This document shows positions 1-6,584 of a DNA stretch of 13,681 bases, one piece after another. The notes under the pieces were generated by a model that saw nothing but the letters and a program-made list of their open reading frames with translations, was not told where the DNA came from and did not search any database. The DNA is from Helicobacteraceae bacterium (GTDB taxonomy: Bacteria; Campylobacterota; Campylobacteria; Campylobacterales; Sulfurimonadaceae). The stretch is taken from NCBI GenBank assembly GCA_015488855.1, contig WFMY01000045.1:1-13681 (forward strand). The letters run 5' to 3'. Positions within the stretch are counted from its first letter, which is position 1. Every line of letters starts with the position of its first letter. The position numbers and the translations under genes are program-made.

Positions 1-760
1 GCGTAGTAGCGAGTTCGCCCTCATCAGTACCTATATCTTCCCAAGGGTAGAGTTTAAACCAGTATTCATATTGGTTGCCTTGTGCATCAAAGATGCCTTC
101 ATCTGTAAACTCTACATTGCCTAAGTATTCAAAACTGGTGTTAAATCCTGCATCAGTTGCTATTTGCTGAAGGAGTTTAGTAGTTACTTCCTCTTCCTCA
201 TTTCCATTGATAGAGGAAAACAAGATCTTCCATCCATCATAATTTTCTTCAAAATCTTCTACATCTTCAAAAAGAGTAATGAGCCTTTTAAAATTATTTT
301 TTATAGCTTCATAAACATCGTTAAACTGTTTTGCTTCATCCATCTTGTTCTCTTTAAGAAGTGCCCATTGGAGTAGAGCAGTTTCAAAAAGTGATGTAGG
401 AGTATCTGCATTAAATTCTATGAGTTTAATATCTTGTCCATCTATCCCACCAGCTAAGTCAAAGCGACCATAGATATGCCAGTGAACATCACTCTCCCAA
501 GATTTCTTTATCATCTCAACAAGATTAAAAGGGATGCCAAGTTCAAAGAAAAGATCATTTTCTATCACATGCTCAGCTGCTTGGACATACATATCGTATA
601 TCTCATTTGCTGCAGCATAATAAGCTTCAGCTTCCTCTTGTGTGATTTGTACAAGGGCATCATTGACATATTTTGAACCATCACTGTCTGTGTGCCAAGT
701 GAAGCCTAGCTCATCTAAGGTAGAGTCTTCTAGTGGGGTAATGTTTTGTAATTGAATCAT
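1..760 (-). CDS. Glutathionylspermidine synthase-like (GspS/YgiC) ATP-grasp ligase, C-terminus beyond window edge
   Basis: Reading leftward from the ATG at 758-760 gives 253 codons with no stop before the window ends, so the C-terminal part is missing. An AAAGG ribosome binding site lies 6 bases upstream. The clearest family signature is at residues about 98-131: GRFDLAGG, then LIEFNADTPTSLFE and ALLQW, the conserved block of the glutathionylspermidine synthetase C-terminal domain family, to which E. coli YgiC and YjfC belong. Family members are ATP-grasp amide ligases that join a carboxylate to an amine with ATP hydrolysis. No amidase domain is seen ahead of the ligase domain, so it resembles the stand-alone YgiC type, whose natural substrate is not established. 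It lies 42 bases downstream of the UPF0323 lipoprotein gene and is probably co-transcribed with it; the same pairing is known from Campylobacter. The glutathionylspermidine reaction itself is not proven by the sequence. Confidence 0.85.
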   Translation of the reverse strand, partial: MIQLQNITPLEDSTLDELGFTWHTDSDGSKYVNDALVQITQEEAEAYYAAANEIYDMYVQAAEHVIENDLFFELGIPFNLVEMIKKSWESDVHWHIYGRFDLAGGIDGQDIKLIEFNADTPTSLFETALLQWALLKENKMDEAKQFNDVYEAIKNNFKRLITLFEDVEDFEENYDGWKILFSSINGNEEEEVTTKLLQQIATDAGFNTSFEYLGNVEFTDEGIFDAQGNQYEYWFKLYPWEDIGTDEGELATT

Positions 761-775
761 ATATAGCCTTTAGGG

Positions 776-794
776 TGTGCTGCTTTAGCTGCAC
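776..794 (-). repeat. Small quasi-palindromic repeat, copy A
   Basis: The 18-base core GTGCAGCTAAAGCAGCAC (minus strand) pairs with itself as GTGC-A-GC / GC-A-GCAC around a four-base TAAA loop, with one A-A mismatch. It lies between the UPF0323 stop codon and the ligase start. With one extra flanking base, the same 19 bases recur exactly at 1433-1451 in the same orientation. It could be a REP-like element, an RNA processing hairpin or a partial terminator within the operon. The function is not shown by the sequence. Confidence 0.75.
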
Positions 795-802
795 TTATTA
801 AT

Positions 803-1372
803 TTACCCACCGAAAAATCCACCACGACTTGAACTTCTTGTCGATTTGCCACCGAAGAAACTTTTTCTACTAGATGATTTCTTTGCGCTTCTTGCAGCAG
901 ATGAGCGGCTATATGCACTTTTATTTACACCTGATGCTCTATTGGCAAAGTTTTTATTACCCATAAGGGCATTGCCTATCATGTTTCCAAGTAAACTTCC
1001 TGCTGCTACTGCAAGGATAGTTCCACCTAGACCCATACCACCACTACCTCCACCCTCTTGAGTAGTTTCACTTGTGCCATTTTGAACTTTTTCGTACTCT
1101 TGTGCAGCTAGGGTTTTCATCTCTGCTTCATTCATAAATCTTTCAGTGATGTTTCCATTGGCATCTTTTTCACGGATGATAGCACGAGATGGACCCTCAG
1201 TCGGCATCTCTTCTACTACAGTATATTTACCATTCGCTTGTTTTTCTATCACTAAAAACTTATTTTGAGCCTGTTGTTGCTCTTGTGTGGAACAACCTGT
1301 AAGTACGCTCATCATGGCTACTCCTGCACTTCCTAGTGCTACGCCTGATGCGATAGATGATATATGTTTCAT
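803..1372 (-). CDS. UPF0323 family lipoprotein
   Basis: A 189-residue protein with a lipoprotein signal peptide: a basic start (MKH), a small-residue hydrophobic stretch and the lipobox LTGC with the lipidated cysteine at residue 27. A charged region (about 30-95) with FLVIEKQANGKYTVVEE follows. Next comes a glycine-rich helix-like segment (about 107-138, GGTILAVAAGSLLGNMIGNAL), which may insert in or lie along the membrane. The Ser/Arg/Lys tail (about 148-189) ends with two FFGG motifs. This layout matches the UPF0323 lipoproteins of Campylobacter and Helicobacter and recalls E. coli YgiB, whose gene also precedes a GspS-like ligase gene (ygiC). The role is unknown. The start is supported by AAAGGG 5 bases upstream of ATG. 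The neighbouring ligase gene downstream makes a joint envelope role plausible, but that is inference. Confidence 0.82.
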   Translation of the reverse strand: MKHISSIASGVALGSAGVAMMSVLTGCSTQEQQQAQNKFLVIEKQANGKYTVVEEMPTEGPSRAIIREKDANGNITERFMNEAEMKTLAAQEYEKVQNGTSETTQEGGGSGGMGLGGTILAVAAGSLLGNMIGNALMGNKNFANRASGVNKSAYSRSSAARSAKKSSSRKSFFGGKSTRSSSRGGFFGG

Positions 1373-1392
1373 TTTTTCCCTTTTGTTATGTT

Positions 1393-1417
1393 TTAGGTGA
1401 GGCTAAAGCCACGCATC
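1393..1417 (+). repeat. Diverged inverted relative of the small repeat
   Basis: Read on the minus strand, these 25 bases match the plus-strand sequence 1431-1455 at 20 of 25 positions without gaps, sharing the centre GCTTTAGC and the end CACCTAA. The two therefore form a large imperfect inverted repeat around a 13-base spacer. This copy also has its own small dyad, GGCT-TT-AGCC. It lies in the 5' untranslated region of the UPF0323 gene. Confidence 0.55.
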
Positions 1418-1422
1418 CAAAG

Positions 1423-1428
1423 AGTATA
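1423..1428 (-). promoter_or_regulatory. Possible -10 box (TATACT) for the UPF0323 gene
   Basis: TATACT on the minus strand lies in the 13-base spacer between the two inverted repeat copies, 50 bases upstream of the UPF0323 start. Transcription would begin near the left repeat copy. No -35 box is evident, which is common for sigma-70 promoters in this phylum. The evidence is weak, because such boxes occur by chance in AT-rich DNA. Confidence 0.3.
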
Positions 1429-1432
1429 AAGA

Positions 1433-1451
1433 TGTGCTGCTTTAGCTGCAC
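1433..1451 (-). repeat. Small quasi-palindromic repeat, copy B
   Basis: An exact copy of the 19 bases at 776-794, in the same orientation. It begins directly after the stop codon of the three-helix membrane protein. Both copies follow a stop codon closely and precede the next gene of the same strand, so the UPF0323 gene is bracketed by them. The core folds as a short stem with a TAAA loop. Confidence 0.75.
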
Positions 1452-1898
1452 CTAATGTTTTAGTAATTTATCTTTTTTTAGTATGATAATTTTTTTAAGT
1501 TCATTATCATAAAAGTGTATAGTTGTGCGTCCATCATAATACACATCACCAGTAAAACTATATTTTGTCTCATTATAGGTAATATTTTTTTTCATAAACA
1601 TCATCTTACCTAAACTTCTTCCAATATTACTAAACAGTGGAGTAATAGAGATGAGAGTTAGAATACTTATGAGTAAAATAGTAAGTTTTTTGTTTGCTAT
1701 ATAAATGACAATAAAACCAAATAAGAAACTCAAACCAAAAAAAATAAAAAAGTTTTGATTGTCTGCAAAAAGAATATTGTAAAATATATCTATCTCATAA
1801 AAATCGAAGTAATTTATCTTAACACCAAGAAAAATAAAATAATCTATGATAAAAGTGATAAACATACCAGTTAAAAGAGCAAGTAATGCTTTATTCAT
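1452..1898 (-). CDS. Small membrane protein of unknown function with three predicted helices
   Basis: A 148-residue protein that I do not recognise as a named family. Three hydrophobic segments are visible: about residues 4-24, 48-68 and 72-90. A polar C-terminal tail of about 55 residues (KYSFTGDVYYDGRTTIHFYDNE) looks like a short beta-rich domain and ends in a lysine-rich stretch. The ATG overlaps the stop of the upstream YrdC-like gene in an ATGA arrangement, so translation is probably coupled. It is a real gene by this overlap and by its coherent hydrophobic pattern, but no function can be given. Phenylalanine, isoleucine and lysine dominate its composition, as expected for a membrane protein in an AT-rich genome. 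Confidence 0.7.
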   Translation of the reverse strand: MNKALLALLTGMFITFIIDYFIFLGVKINYFDFYEIDIFYNILFADNQNFFIFFGLSFLFGFIVIYIANKKLTILLISILTLISITPLFSNIGRSLGKMMFMKKNITYNETKYSFTGDVYYDGRTTIHFYDNELKKIIILKKDKLLKH

Positions 1899-2317
1899 CT
1901 AAGTTGCCTTTTCTTATGGTTTGTGAGCTTTATGAGTCTTGATGCACTGAGTTCCTGTAGTCCGCTAAAATCTTCTATGATTATATCAGTATTTTGCTCA
2001 CAATACTCTCTATCAAATTTTTTATTGGATGCATTTGCTGATGTTGAGTAGTGCCAAGACATATCTCTCATGAGTTGCGAGTTTTGAGTATGTGGTGCTA
2101 TACGAAAAGCTTGGTTATTGATGATAAATGTTGTTTTAGTTGTGCGTCTTATGTCAGACTTGTATTTTTTTGGAACTCTCAATCCTATAAAAGAATGGAG
2201 TATCTTTATAAAAGGTTTTTGGAATGGACGAGATTTTATCTCTCTTAGTTTTTGATGATCTTGGGAGATAAAACCGACAGTAGTGTCGGTTTGCATTAGG
2301 ATGATTGATGAAGGCAA
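1895..2317 (-). CDS. Compact Sua5/YciO/YrdC/YwlC family protein (possible TsaC-like threonylcarbamoyl-AMP synthase)
   Basis: The protein is 140 residues, against about 190 for E. coli TsaC. Residues 3-16 (SSIILMQTDTTVGF) match the opening strand and T(D/E)TxxG motif. The IKSRPFQKPFIKI segment matches the K-x-R-P loop that binds nucleotide, and YSTSAN matches the conserved STSAN near the end. Proteins of this fold make threonylcarbamoyl-AMP from threonine, bicarbonate and ATP for the t6A modification of tRNA. The usual PGP(L/V/T)T motif in the middle is absent, so activity is uncertain. The TTG at 2315-2317 is taken as start because the next ATG falls inside the first strand and there is no earlier in-frame start after a stop; AAAAGAG lies a few bases upstream. 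It follows carB by 10 bases and overlaps the next gene by 4. Confidence 0.72.
   Translation of the reverse strand: MPSSIILMQTDTTVGFISQDHQKLREIKSRPFQKPFIKILHSFIGLRVPKKYKSDIRRTTKTTFIINNQAFRIAPHTQNSQLMRDMSWHYSTSANASNKKFDREYCEQNTDIIIEDFSGLQELSASRLIKLTNHKKRQLR
2271..2292 (-). terminator. Terminator-like hairpin inside the start of the YrdC-like gene
   Basis: A perfect 9-bp stem, AAACCGACA and TGTCGGTTT, closes a four-base loop. On the minus strand the right arm runs into TTTTATC, giving a short U tract. It starts 35 bases after the carB stop and its two arms encode the conserved TDTTVGF motif. It could end part of the carB transcripts or hinder early translation of the downstream gene. The U tract is short, so strong termination is doubtful. 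Confidence 0.35.
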
Positions 2318-2327
2318 ACTAGCTCTT

Positions 2328-5300
2328 TTATGCTAGAAAATCTTGCAGCGCTTTTGCATCGGACCATGAGTCATCTTTCATCTCATCAAGTGCAAGGATG
2401 AGAGCCCTTGCAGCACTGAGTGTCGTGAAGTAAGGGATGCTTCGTTTAAGAACTTCTTGGCGGATAACTGTCGCATCTTTTTTAGAAGTATTGTTATCAG
2501 AGGTGTTGATAGCCATTGCTATCTCATCATTTTTCATACTGTCTTCTATGTTTGGGCGACCCTCTGAGATCTTGAGTACGCGTTCACATGCTATACCAGC
2601 TTTTTCAAGTACCTCTTGCGTGCCTTTTGTTGCGACAAGCTTAAAACCATGTTTGACTAAACCTAAACCTATCTCTGGGGCATGTTCCTTATCTGTATCT
2701 ACAAAACTAAGAAAACATGTCCCCCCTGTCGGGATCTTGTTACCTGCTGAGAGTTGTGCTTTTGCAAAACTAACACCGAAGTTGGAACTGATGCCCATCA
2801 CTTCTCCCGTTGATTTCATCTCAGGAGAGAGTACGAGGTCTGCACCATAGAGCTTATGAAAAGGAAATACTGCTTCTTTTACAGAAACATGACCCTTGAG
2901 GTGAGGTTTGAGTACATTATTGTCTTGATGCACTATGTTGTTGTTGTCATAATACTCCAAAGAACTCACAAGGCTCTCTCCCATCATCACACGAGTAGCT
3001 ACTTTTGCAAGAGGCATACCTGTTGCTTTTGATACAAATGGAACAGTTCTAGATGCTCTAGGGTTTACCTCTATGAGGTAGATTTCATCTTGATAGATAG
3101 CATACTGAACATTCATAAGCCCAATGACTCCAAGACCAAGTGCTATAGTCTTTGTTTGTGTTTCAACTTTTGCTATCATTGCATCTGTAAGGTTGACGGG
3201 TGGAAGTGAACACGCACTATCTCCAGAGTGAATCCCAGCTTCTTCTATATGCTGCATTACACTACCAATATACACTTCAATACCATCAGAGATACAATCA
3301 ACATCAAGCTCTATGGCTTGGTCTAAAAACTTGTCTATAAGAACTGGCGCTTCGTTTGAAACACTGATGGCGAGTTCCATGTATTGTGCTAGTTCCTCTT
3401 GACTATAGACTATCTTCATTCCACGACCACCAAGTACAAATGATGGACGAACAAGTACAGGAAATCCAAGTCTCTCAGCGATTTTAGGAGCTTCTTCTTT
3501 TTTTCGTGCTAGCCCATTTTCAGGTTGTTTCAGTCCATGTTTGATGACAAAATTGCAAAAGAGTTCTCGGTCTTCTGCTAGGTCAATGACGGCTGAAGAT
3601 GTTCCAGAGATTTTAGCACCCATTTTTGTAAGACTATCAGCAAGCTTGAGTGGAGTCTGCCCACCAAAGTGAACGATGATGCCATCTGGATTTTCATTTT
3701 CTATCACTTCACTTACATGTTCAAAGTCGATAGGCTCAAAGTAAAGGACATCTGATGTATCGTAGTCAGTAGAGACTGTCTCAGGATTACAGTTATACAT
3801 AATGCTCTCTATACCCATCTCTTTAAGAGCAAAGGCTGCATGGACACAACAGTAGTCAAATTCTATCCCTTGACCGATACGGTTGGGTCCACCACCGATG
3901 ATGAGGACTTTCTTTTTATCGGACTTTCTATTTTCATAAGGAATATTAGAAATATTTGTAGTGGAGTAGAGATAGGGAGTGAGTGCTTCAAACTCAGCTG
4001 CACAGGTATCTACTTCGTTGTACTCAAGTCTGATGTTCATAGTTTTTCTTGCTTTGTTGATATCAGCTTCGCTACAGTTTGTTTGAGAGTTTTTCTCTAC
4101 AAGTTGAGCGATTCTTTTGTCAGAAAATCCATCTACTTTGAGTGAACGCATCGCTTGTGCATCACTCAGAACTGCAGAAGTGATAGTTGCTTCTGATTGG
4201 AGTAACTCCTCCATCTGATATAAGAACCAAGGGTCTATCGCACAAGTGTCAAACATCTCCTCTACGCTCATACCACGACGGAAACCTTCAGCTACATAGA
4301 GGATACGCTCAGCATTTGGACGGCGAATCTCATGTCTTACAAACTCATCATCAGCATCTATCTCATTGAAACCACAAAGGTCTGTTTCAAGAGAACAAAG
4401 TGCTTTTTGTAGAGACTCTTTAAATGTACGACCTATCGCCATAACTTCGCCAATAGACTTCATAGATGTACTCAAAGTATTGACTGCTTCAGGAAATTTC
4501 TCAAAAGTAAAACGGGGAACCTTTGTCACCACATAGTCGATAACTGGTTCAAAAGAAGCAGGTGTCCCTGTGATATCATTTGTGATCTCATCGAGTGTAA
4601 AACCAACAGCTAGAAGCGTTGCCACTTTTGCGATGGGATAACCTGTAGCCTTAGATGCAAGCGCAGATGAACGAGAAACACGAGGATTCATCTCTATTAC
4701 GATCATTCGACCTGTTTTAGGACAGATGGAAAATTGAACATTAGACCCACCAGTATCAACACCAATCTCACGAAGGATGTCAAAAGAAGCATCACGCATG
4801 CGTTGGTACTCTTTATCTGTGAGCGTGAGAGCTGGAGCTATTGTGATGCTATCGCCAGTATGGACACCCATAGGATCAAGATTTTCTATGGAACACACGA
4901 TGATGCAGTTGTCCGCCTTATCACGGATAACCTCCATCTCATACTCTTTCCAACCAAGCATAGACTCCATAATCTCGATCTCGTTTACAGGAGAAGCAGA
5001 GAGACCCTCAAGGGCAAGTTCTTCAAACTCTTCCATATTGTAAGCAACACCACTCCCTCCACCAGCTAGAGTAAACGATGCTCTTGAGATTACTGGAAAG
5101 CCAATCTCTTTAGCTACTTCTATAGCCTCATCAACACTATAAGCATTTGCACTTTTTGGCAGATCCATACCTATTTTAATCATCGCTTTATTAAAAGCTG
5201 AACGGTCTTCACCCTTATGAATAGCTTTTGGAGTTGCACCTAAAAACTCTACACCTTTTAACATCCCCTTTTCATACATACTTGTTGCAACATTAAGAGC

Positions 5301-5582
5301 TGTTTGTCCCCCCATCGTTGGAAGAACTGCATCTACATTTTCTTTTTTTATGATTTTTGCGATGACATCTTCTTTGATGGGCTCGATGTAAGTACGGTCT
5401 GCAAATTCTGGATCAGTCATAATAGTCGCAGGATTTGAGTTGATAAGGATTACACGATAGCCTAGCTCTTTGAGCGTTTTAACAGCCTGAGTTCCAGAGT
5501 AGTCAAATTCACAAGCTTGCCCAATGATGATAGGTCCTGAACCAATAAGTAAAATAGTATGTATGTCGGTGCGTTTTGGCAT
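2328..5582 (-). CDS. carB: Carbamoyl-phosphate synthase large subunit
   Basis: This 1084-residue protein joins bicarbonate, ammonia from the glutaminase subunit CarA, and two ATP to make carbamoyl phosphate for pyrimidines and arginine. The length matches E. coli CarB (1073). Two homologous ATP-grasp halves are visible. The first opens with GSGPIIIGQACEFDYSG (residues 14-30) and contains IEMNPRVSRSSALASKATG. The second opens with GGGPNRIGQGIEFDY and contains IEVNPRASRTVPFVSKATG. The last roughly 140 residues (from about TGEVMGISSNFGVSFAKA) form the MGS-like allosteric domain, where UMP and ornithine act in relatives. The ATG at 5580-5582 is chosen because the protein then starts MPKRTDIHTILLIG as in the family and GAGG lies 9 bases upstream; an in-frame TTG five codons earlier lacks such support. 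carA is not adjacent, as is usual in this phylum. Confidence 0.98.
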   Translation of the reverse strand: MPKRTDIHTILLIGSGPIIIGQACEFDYSGTQAVKTLKELGYRVILINSNPATIMTDPEFADRTYIEPIKEDVIAKIIKKENVDAVLPTMGGQTALNVATSMYEKGMLKGVEFLGATPKAIHKGEDRSAFNKAMIKIGMDLPKSANAYSVDEAIEVAKEIGFPVISRASFTLAGGGSGVAYNMEEFEELALEGLSASPVNEIEIMESMLGWKEYEMEVIRDKADNCIIVCSIENLDPMGVHTGDSITIAPALTLTDKEYQRMRDASFDILREIGVDTGGSNVQFSICPKTGRMIVIEMNPRVSRSSALASKATGYPIAKVATLLAVGFTLDEITNDITGTPASFEPVIDYVVTKVPRFTFEKFPEAVNTLSTSMKSIGEVMAIGRTFKESLQKALCSLETDLCGFNEIDADDEFVRHEIRRPNAERILYVAEGFRRGMSVEEMFDTCAIDPWFLYQMEELLQSEATITSAVLSDAQAMRSLKVDGFSDKRIAQLVEKNSQTNCSEADINKARKTMNIRLEYNEVDTCAAEFEALTPYLYSTTNISNIPYENRKSDKKKVLIIGGGPNRIGQGIEFDYCCVHAAFALKEMGIESIMYNCNPETVSTDYDTSDVLYFEPIDFEHVSEVIENENPDGIIVHFGGQTPLKLADSLTKMGAKISGTSSAVIDLAEDRELFCNFVIKHGLKQPENGLARKKEEAPKIAERLGFPVLVRPSFVLGGRGMKIVYSQEELAQYMELAISVSNEAPVLIDKFLDQAIELDVDCISDGIEVYIGSVMQHIEEAGIHSGDSACSLPPVNLTDAMIAKVETQTKTIALGLGVIGLMNVQYAIYQDEIYLIEVNPRASRTVPFVSKATGMPLAKVATRVMMGESLVSSLEYYDNNNIVHQDNNVLKPHLKGHVSVKEAVFPFHKLYGADLVLSPEMKSTGEVMGISSNFGVSFAKAQLSAGNKIPTGGTCFLSFVDTDKEHAPEIGLGLVKHGFKLVATKGTQEVLEKAGIACERVLKISEGRPNIEDSMKNDEIAMAINTSDNNTSKKDATVIRQEVLKRSIPYFTTLSAARALILALDEMKDDSWSDAKALQDFLA

Positions 5583-5614
5583 GTTTATAAACCTCAAAAT
5601 ATAATAATTATGCG

Positions 5615-5620
5615 ATTATA
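5615..5620 (-). promoter_or_regulatory. Probable -10 box for carB (TATAAT)
   Basis: A consensus TATAAT on the minus strand, 32 bases upstream of the carB ATG, predicts an untranslated leader of roughly 25 bases. No recognisable -35 box is found 16-18 bases further upstream; the preceding DNA has T-rich stretches, as expected for sigma-70 promoters in Campylobacterota. I see no leader peptide, PyrR site or riboswitch in the leader. Confidence 0.55.
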
Positions 5621-5698
5621 ACTTAAGAGCACTTAATCTTCGATAAGAGACAAAAATACCCACCACTTATTTAATTTACTTATATATATGGTATTTAG

Positions 5699-5727
5699 TT
5701 GACAAGAGAGTGCAGAAGTATTAGAAT
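5699..5727 (+). promoter_or_regulatory. Near-consensus sigma-70 promoter for the DUF302-like secreted protein
   Basis: TTGACA at 5699-5704 and TAGAAT at 5722-5727 are separated by exactly 17 bases. This is a full -35 box and a one-mismatch -10 box. The predicted start of transcription is near 5734, leaving a leader of about 36 bases before the GTG start at 5771. A full -35 consensus is unusual in this phylum and suggests strong expression, possibly held down by a repressor. Confidence 0.7.
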
Positions 5728-5734
5728 TGTTAAT

Positions 5735-5749
5735 ATCAAATCATTTGAT
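5735..5749 (+). promoter_or_regulatory. Palindrome ATCAAA-TCA-TTTGAT at the predicted transcription start
   Basis: A perfect 6-bp inverted repeat with a three-base spacer, followed by seven A residues. It begins about one base after the predicted start of transcription. Its position suits an operator that blocks a strong promoter. As RNA it would give only a weak AT-rich hairpin. The binding protein is unknown. Confidence 0.4.
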
Positions 5750-5770
5750 AAAAAAACATTAAGGAAACAA

Positions 5771-6580
5771 GTGAAAAAATTACTTATCAGCATATTACTA
5801 ACAATAGTGACAACAACAACAGTTATGGCAGAGGATGTAAGTGCATATCTCTATGGGACTCTCAAAGATACTCCAAGTGTTAAGAGTGCTTTAAAAGCAA
5901 ATGGTTTTGAAGTAGTAGGTGAATATAATGCAATGGGTGATCCAAATTATCATCTTATAGCGTTTACAAATCCAGCTCTTAAGACCAATGCTTCAAAAGA
6001 GATGCGTGGTTTTGCTGCAGTGATGAAAGTAGTGATTTCTAAAAACGACAATCAGCTTATCTTCACAAACCCAGAGTATTTTTTAAGTGCTTTTTTACAA
6101 GATGACTTTGATAAATCAGCGGCAACAAAGATCAAAAACTCATTAGTATCTGCCTTTGGAACACTCGTGGGAAGTAAAGATGCTTTAGAAGACGATGATA
6201 TTGCTGGATACCACTTTATGACAATGCAACCTTATTATGAAGATATGGAGGAGATAGCTCAAGGAGTAGGACTTGGTGCTACACTAGAGCGTAATGCTGG
6301 CAATAATATAGTATTTAAAGTGGTATTAAATAAAGCAACCCTTTATGGCGTAGCAATGCCCACAGCTAAAGGTGAAAAAAGTTATATAGAAACTATTAAA
6401 GGACAGAAAAATGTTGCATTTTTACCCTATATGGTTCTTATAGAAGATGATAAAGCGATCATCATGCATCCAAAATTTTATCTCGCAGTATCTTATCCGA
6501 CTCTTTCTATGGGTGAATTTATGGATATCTCAGATACTCCAGATGATATTGAGGATTATTTAACTGAGTTAGTAAAATAA
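5771..6580 (+). CDS. Secreted protein with two DUF302-like halves
   Basis: The protein has 269 residues. It starts at GTG (5771) because this gives a clean Sec signal peptide (KKLLISILLTIV, cleavage after VMA at residue 20) with AAGGA 5 bases upstream. An in-frame TTG 24 codons earlier is the -35 box of the promoter. The mature part has two related halves. Residues 36-108 contain ALKANGFEVVGEY, HLIAFTNPAL, then MKVVISKNDNQLIFTNPEYFLSAF. Residues 165-243 contain LYGVAMPTAKG, then LPYMVLIEDDKAIIMHPKFYLAVSY. The pattern of a small-molecule-like strand, NP or MP turn, and a closing (N/H)P-x-(Y/F)-(F/Y)-L segment resembles DUF302, a fold of unknown function often found with sulfur or redox proteins. 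This assignment is tentative. The product is probably periplasmic. It stands alone between divergent carB and convergent mreC. Confidence 0.75.
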   Translation: MKKLLISILLTIVTTTTVMAEDVSAYLYGTLKDTPSVKSALKANGFEVVGEYNAMGDPNYHLIAFTNPALKTNASKEMRGFAAVMKVVISKNDNQLIFTNPEYFLSAFLQDDFDKSAATKIKNSLVSAFGTLVGSKDALEDDDIAGYHFMTMQPYYEDMEEIAQGVGLGATLERNAGNNIVFKVVLNKATLYGVAMPTAKGEKSYIETIKGQKNVAFLPYMVLIEDDKAIIMHPKFYLAVSYPTLSMGEFMDISDTPDDIEDYLTELVK

Positions 6581-6584
6581 ATAT

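Noticed and set aside
164..676. Hydrophobic plus-strand frames at 164-376 and 476-676
   Set aside because: They are opposite the GspS-like ligase gene, whose minus-strand reading is convincing. Their hydrophobic look comes from complementing acidic codons.
2437..5069. Several open frames on the plus strand across carB (for example 2437-2850, 3840-4145, 4734-5069)
   Set aside because: They lie opposite a fully conserved gene, have no ribosome binding sites and encode no recognisable proteins. They are antisense shadows.
5583..5597. carB start at TTG 5597, five residues longer
   Set aside because: Family members begin at MPKRTDIHT, and GAGG is correctly spaced for the ATG at 5582. The TTG lies inside that ribosome binding region.
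5699..5770. N-terminal extension of the DUF302-like protein from a TTG at 5699
   Set aside because: The TTG is part of the -35 box TTGACA, no ribosome binding site precedes it, and the extension would bury the signal peptide. GTG at 5771 fits better.
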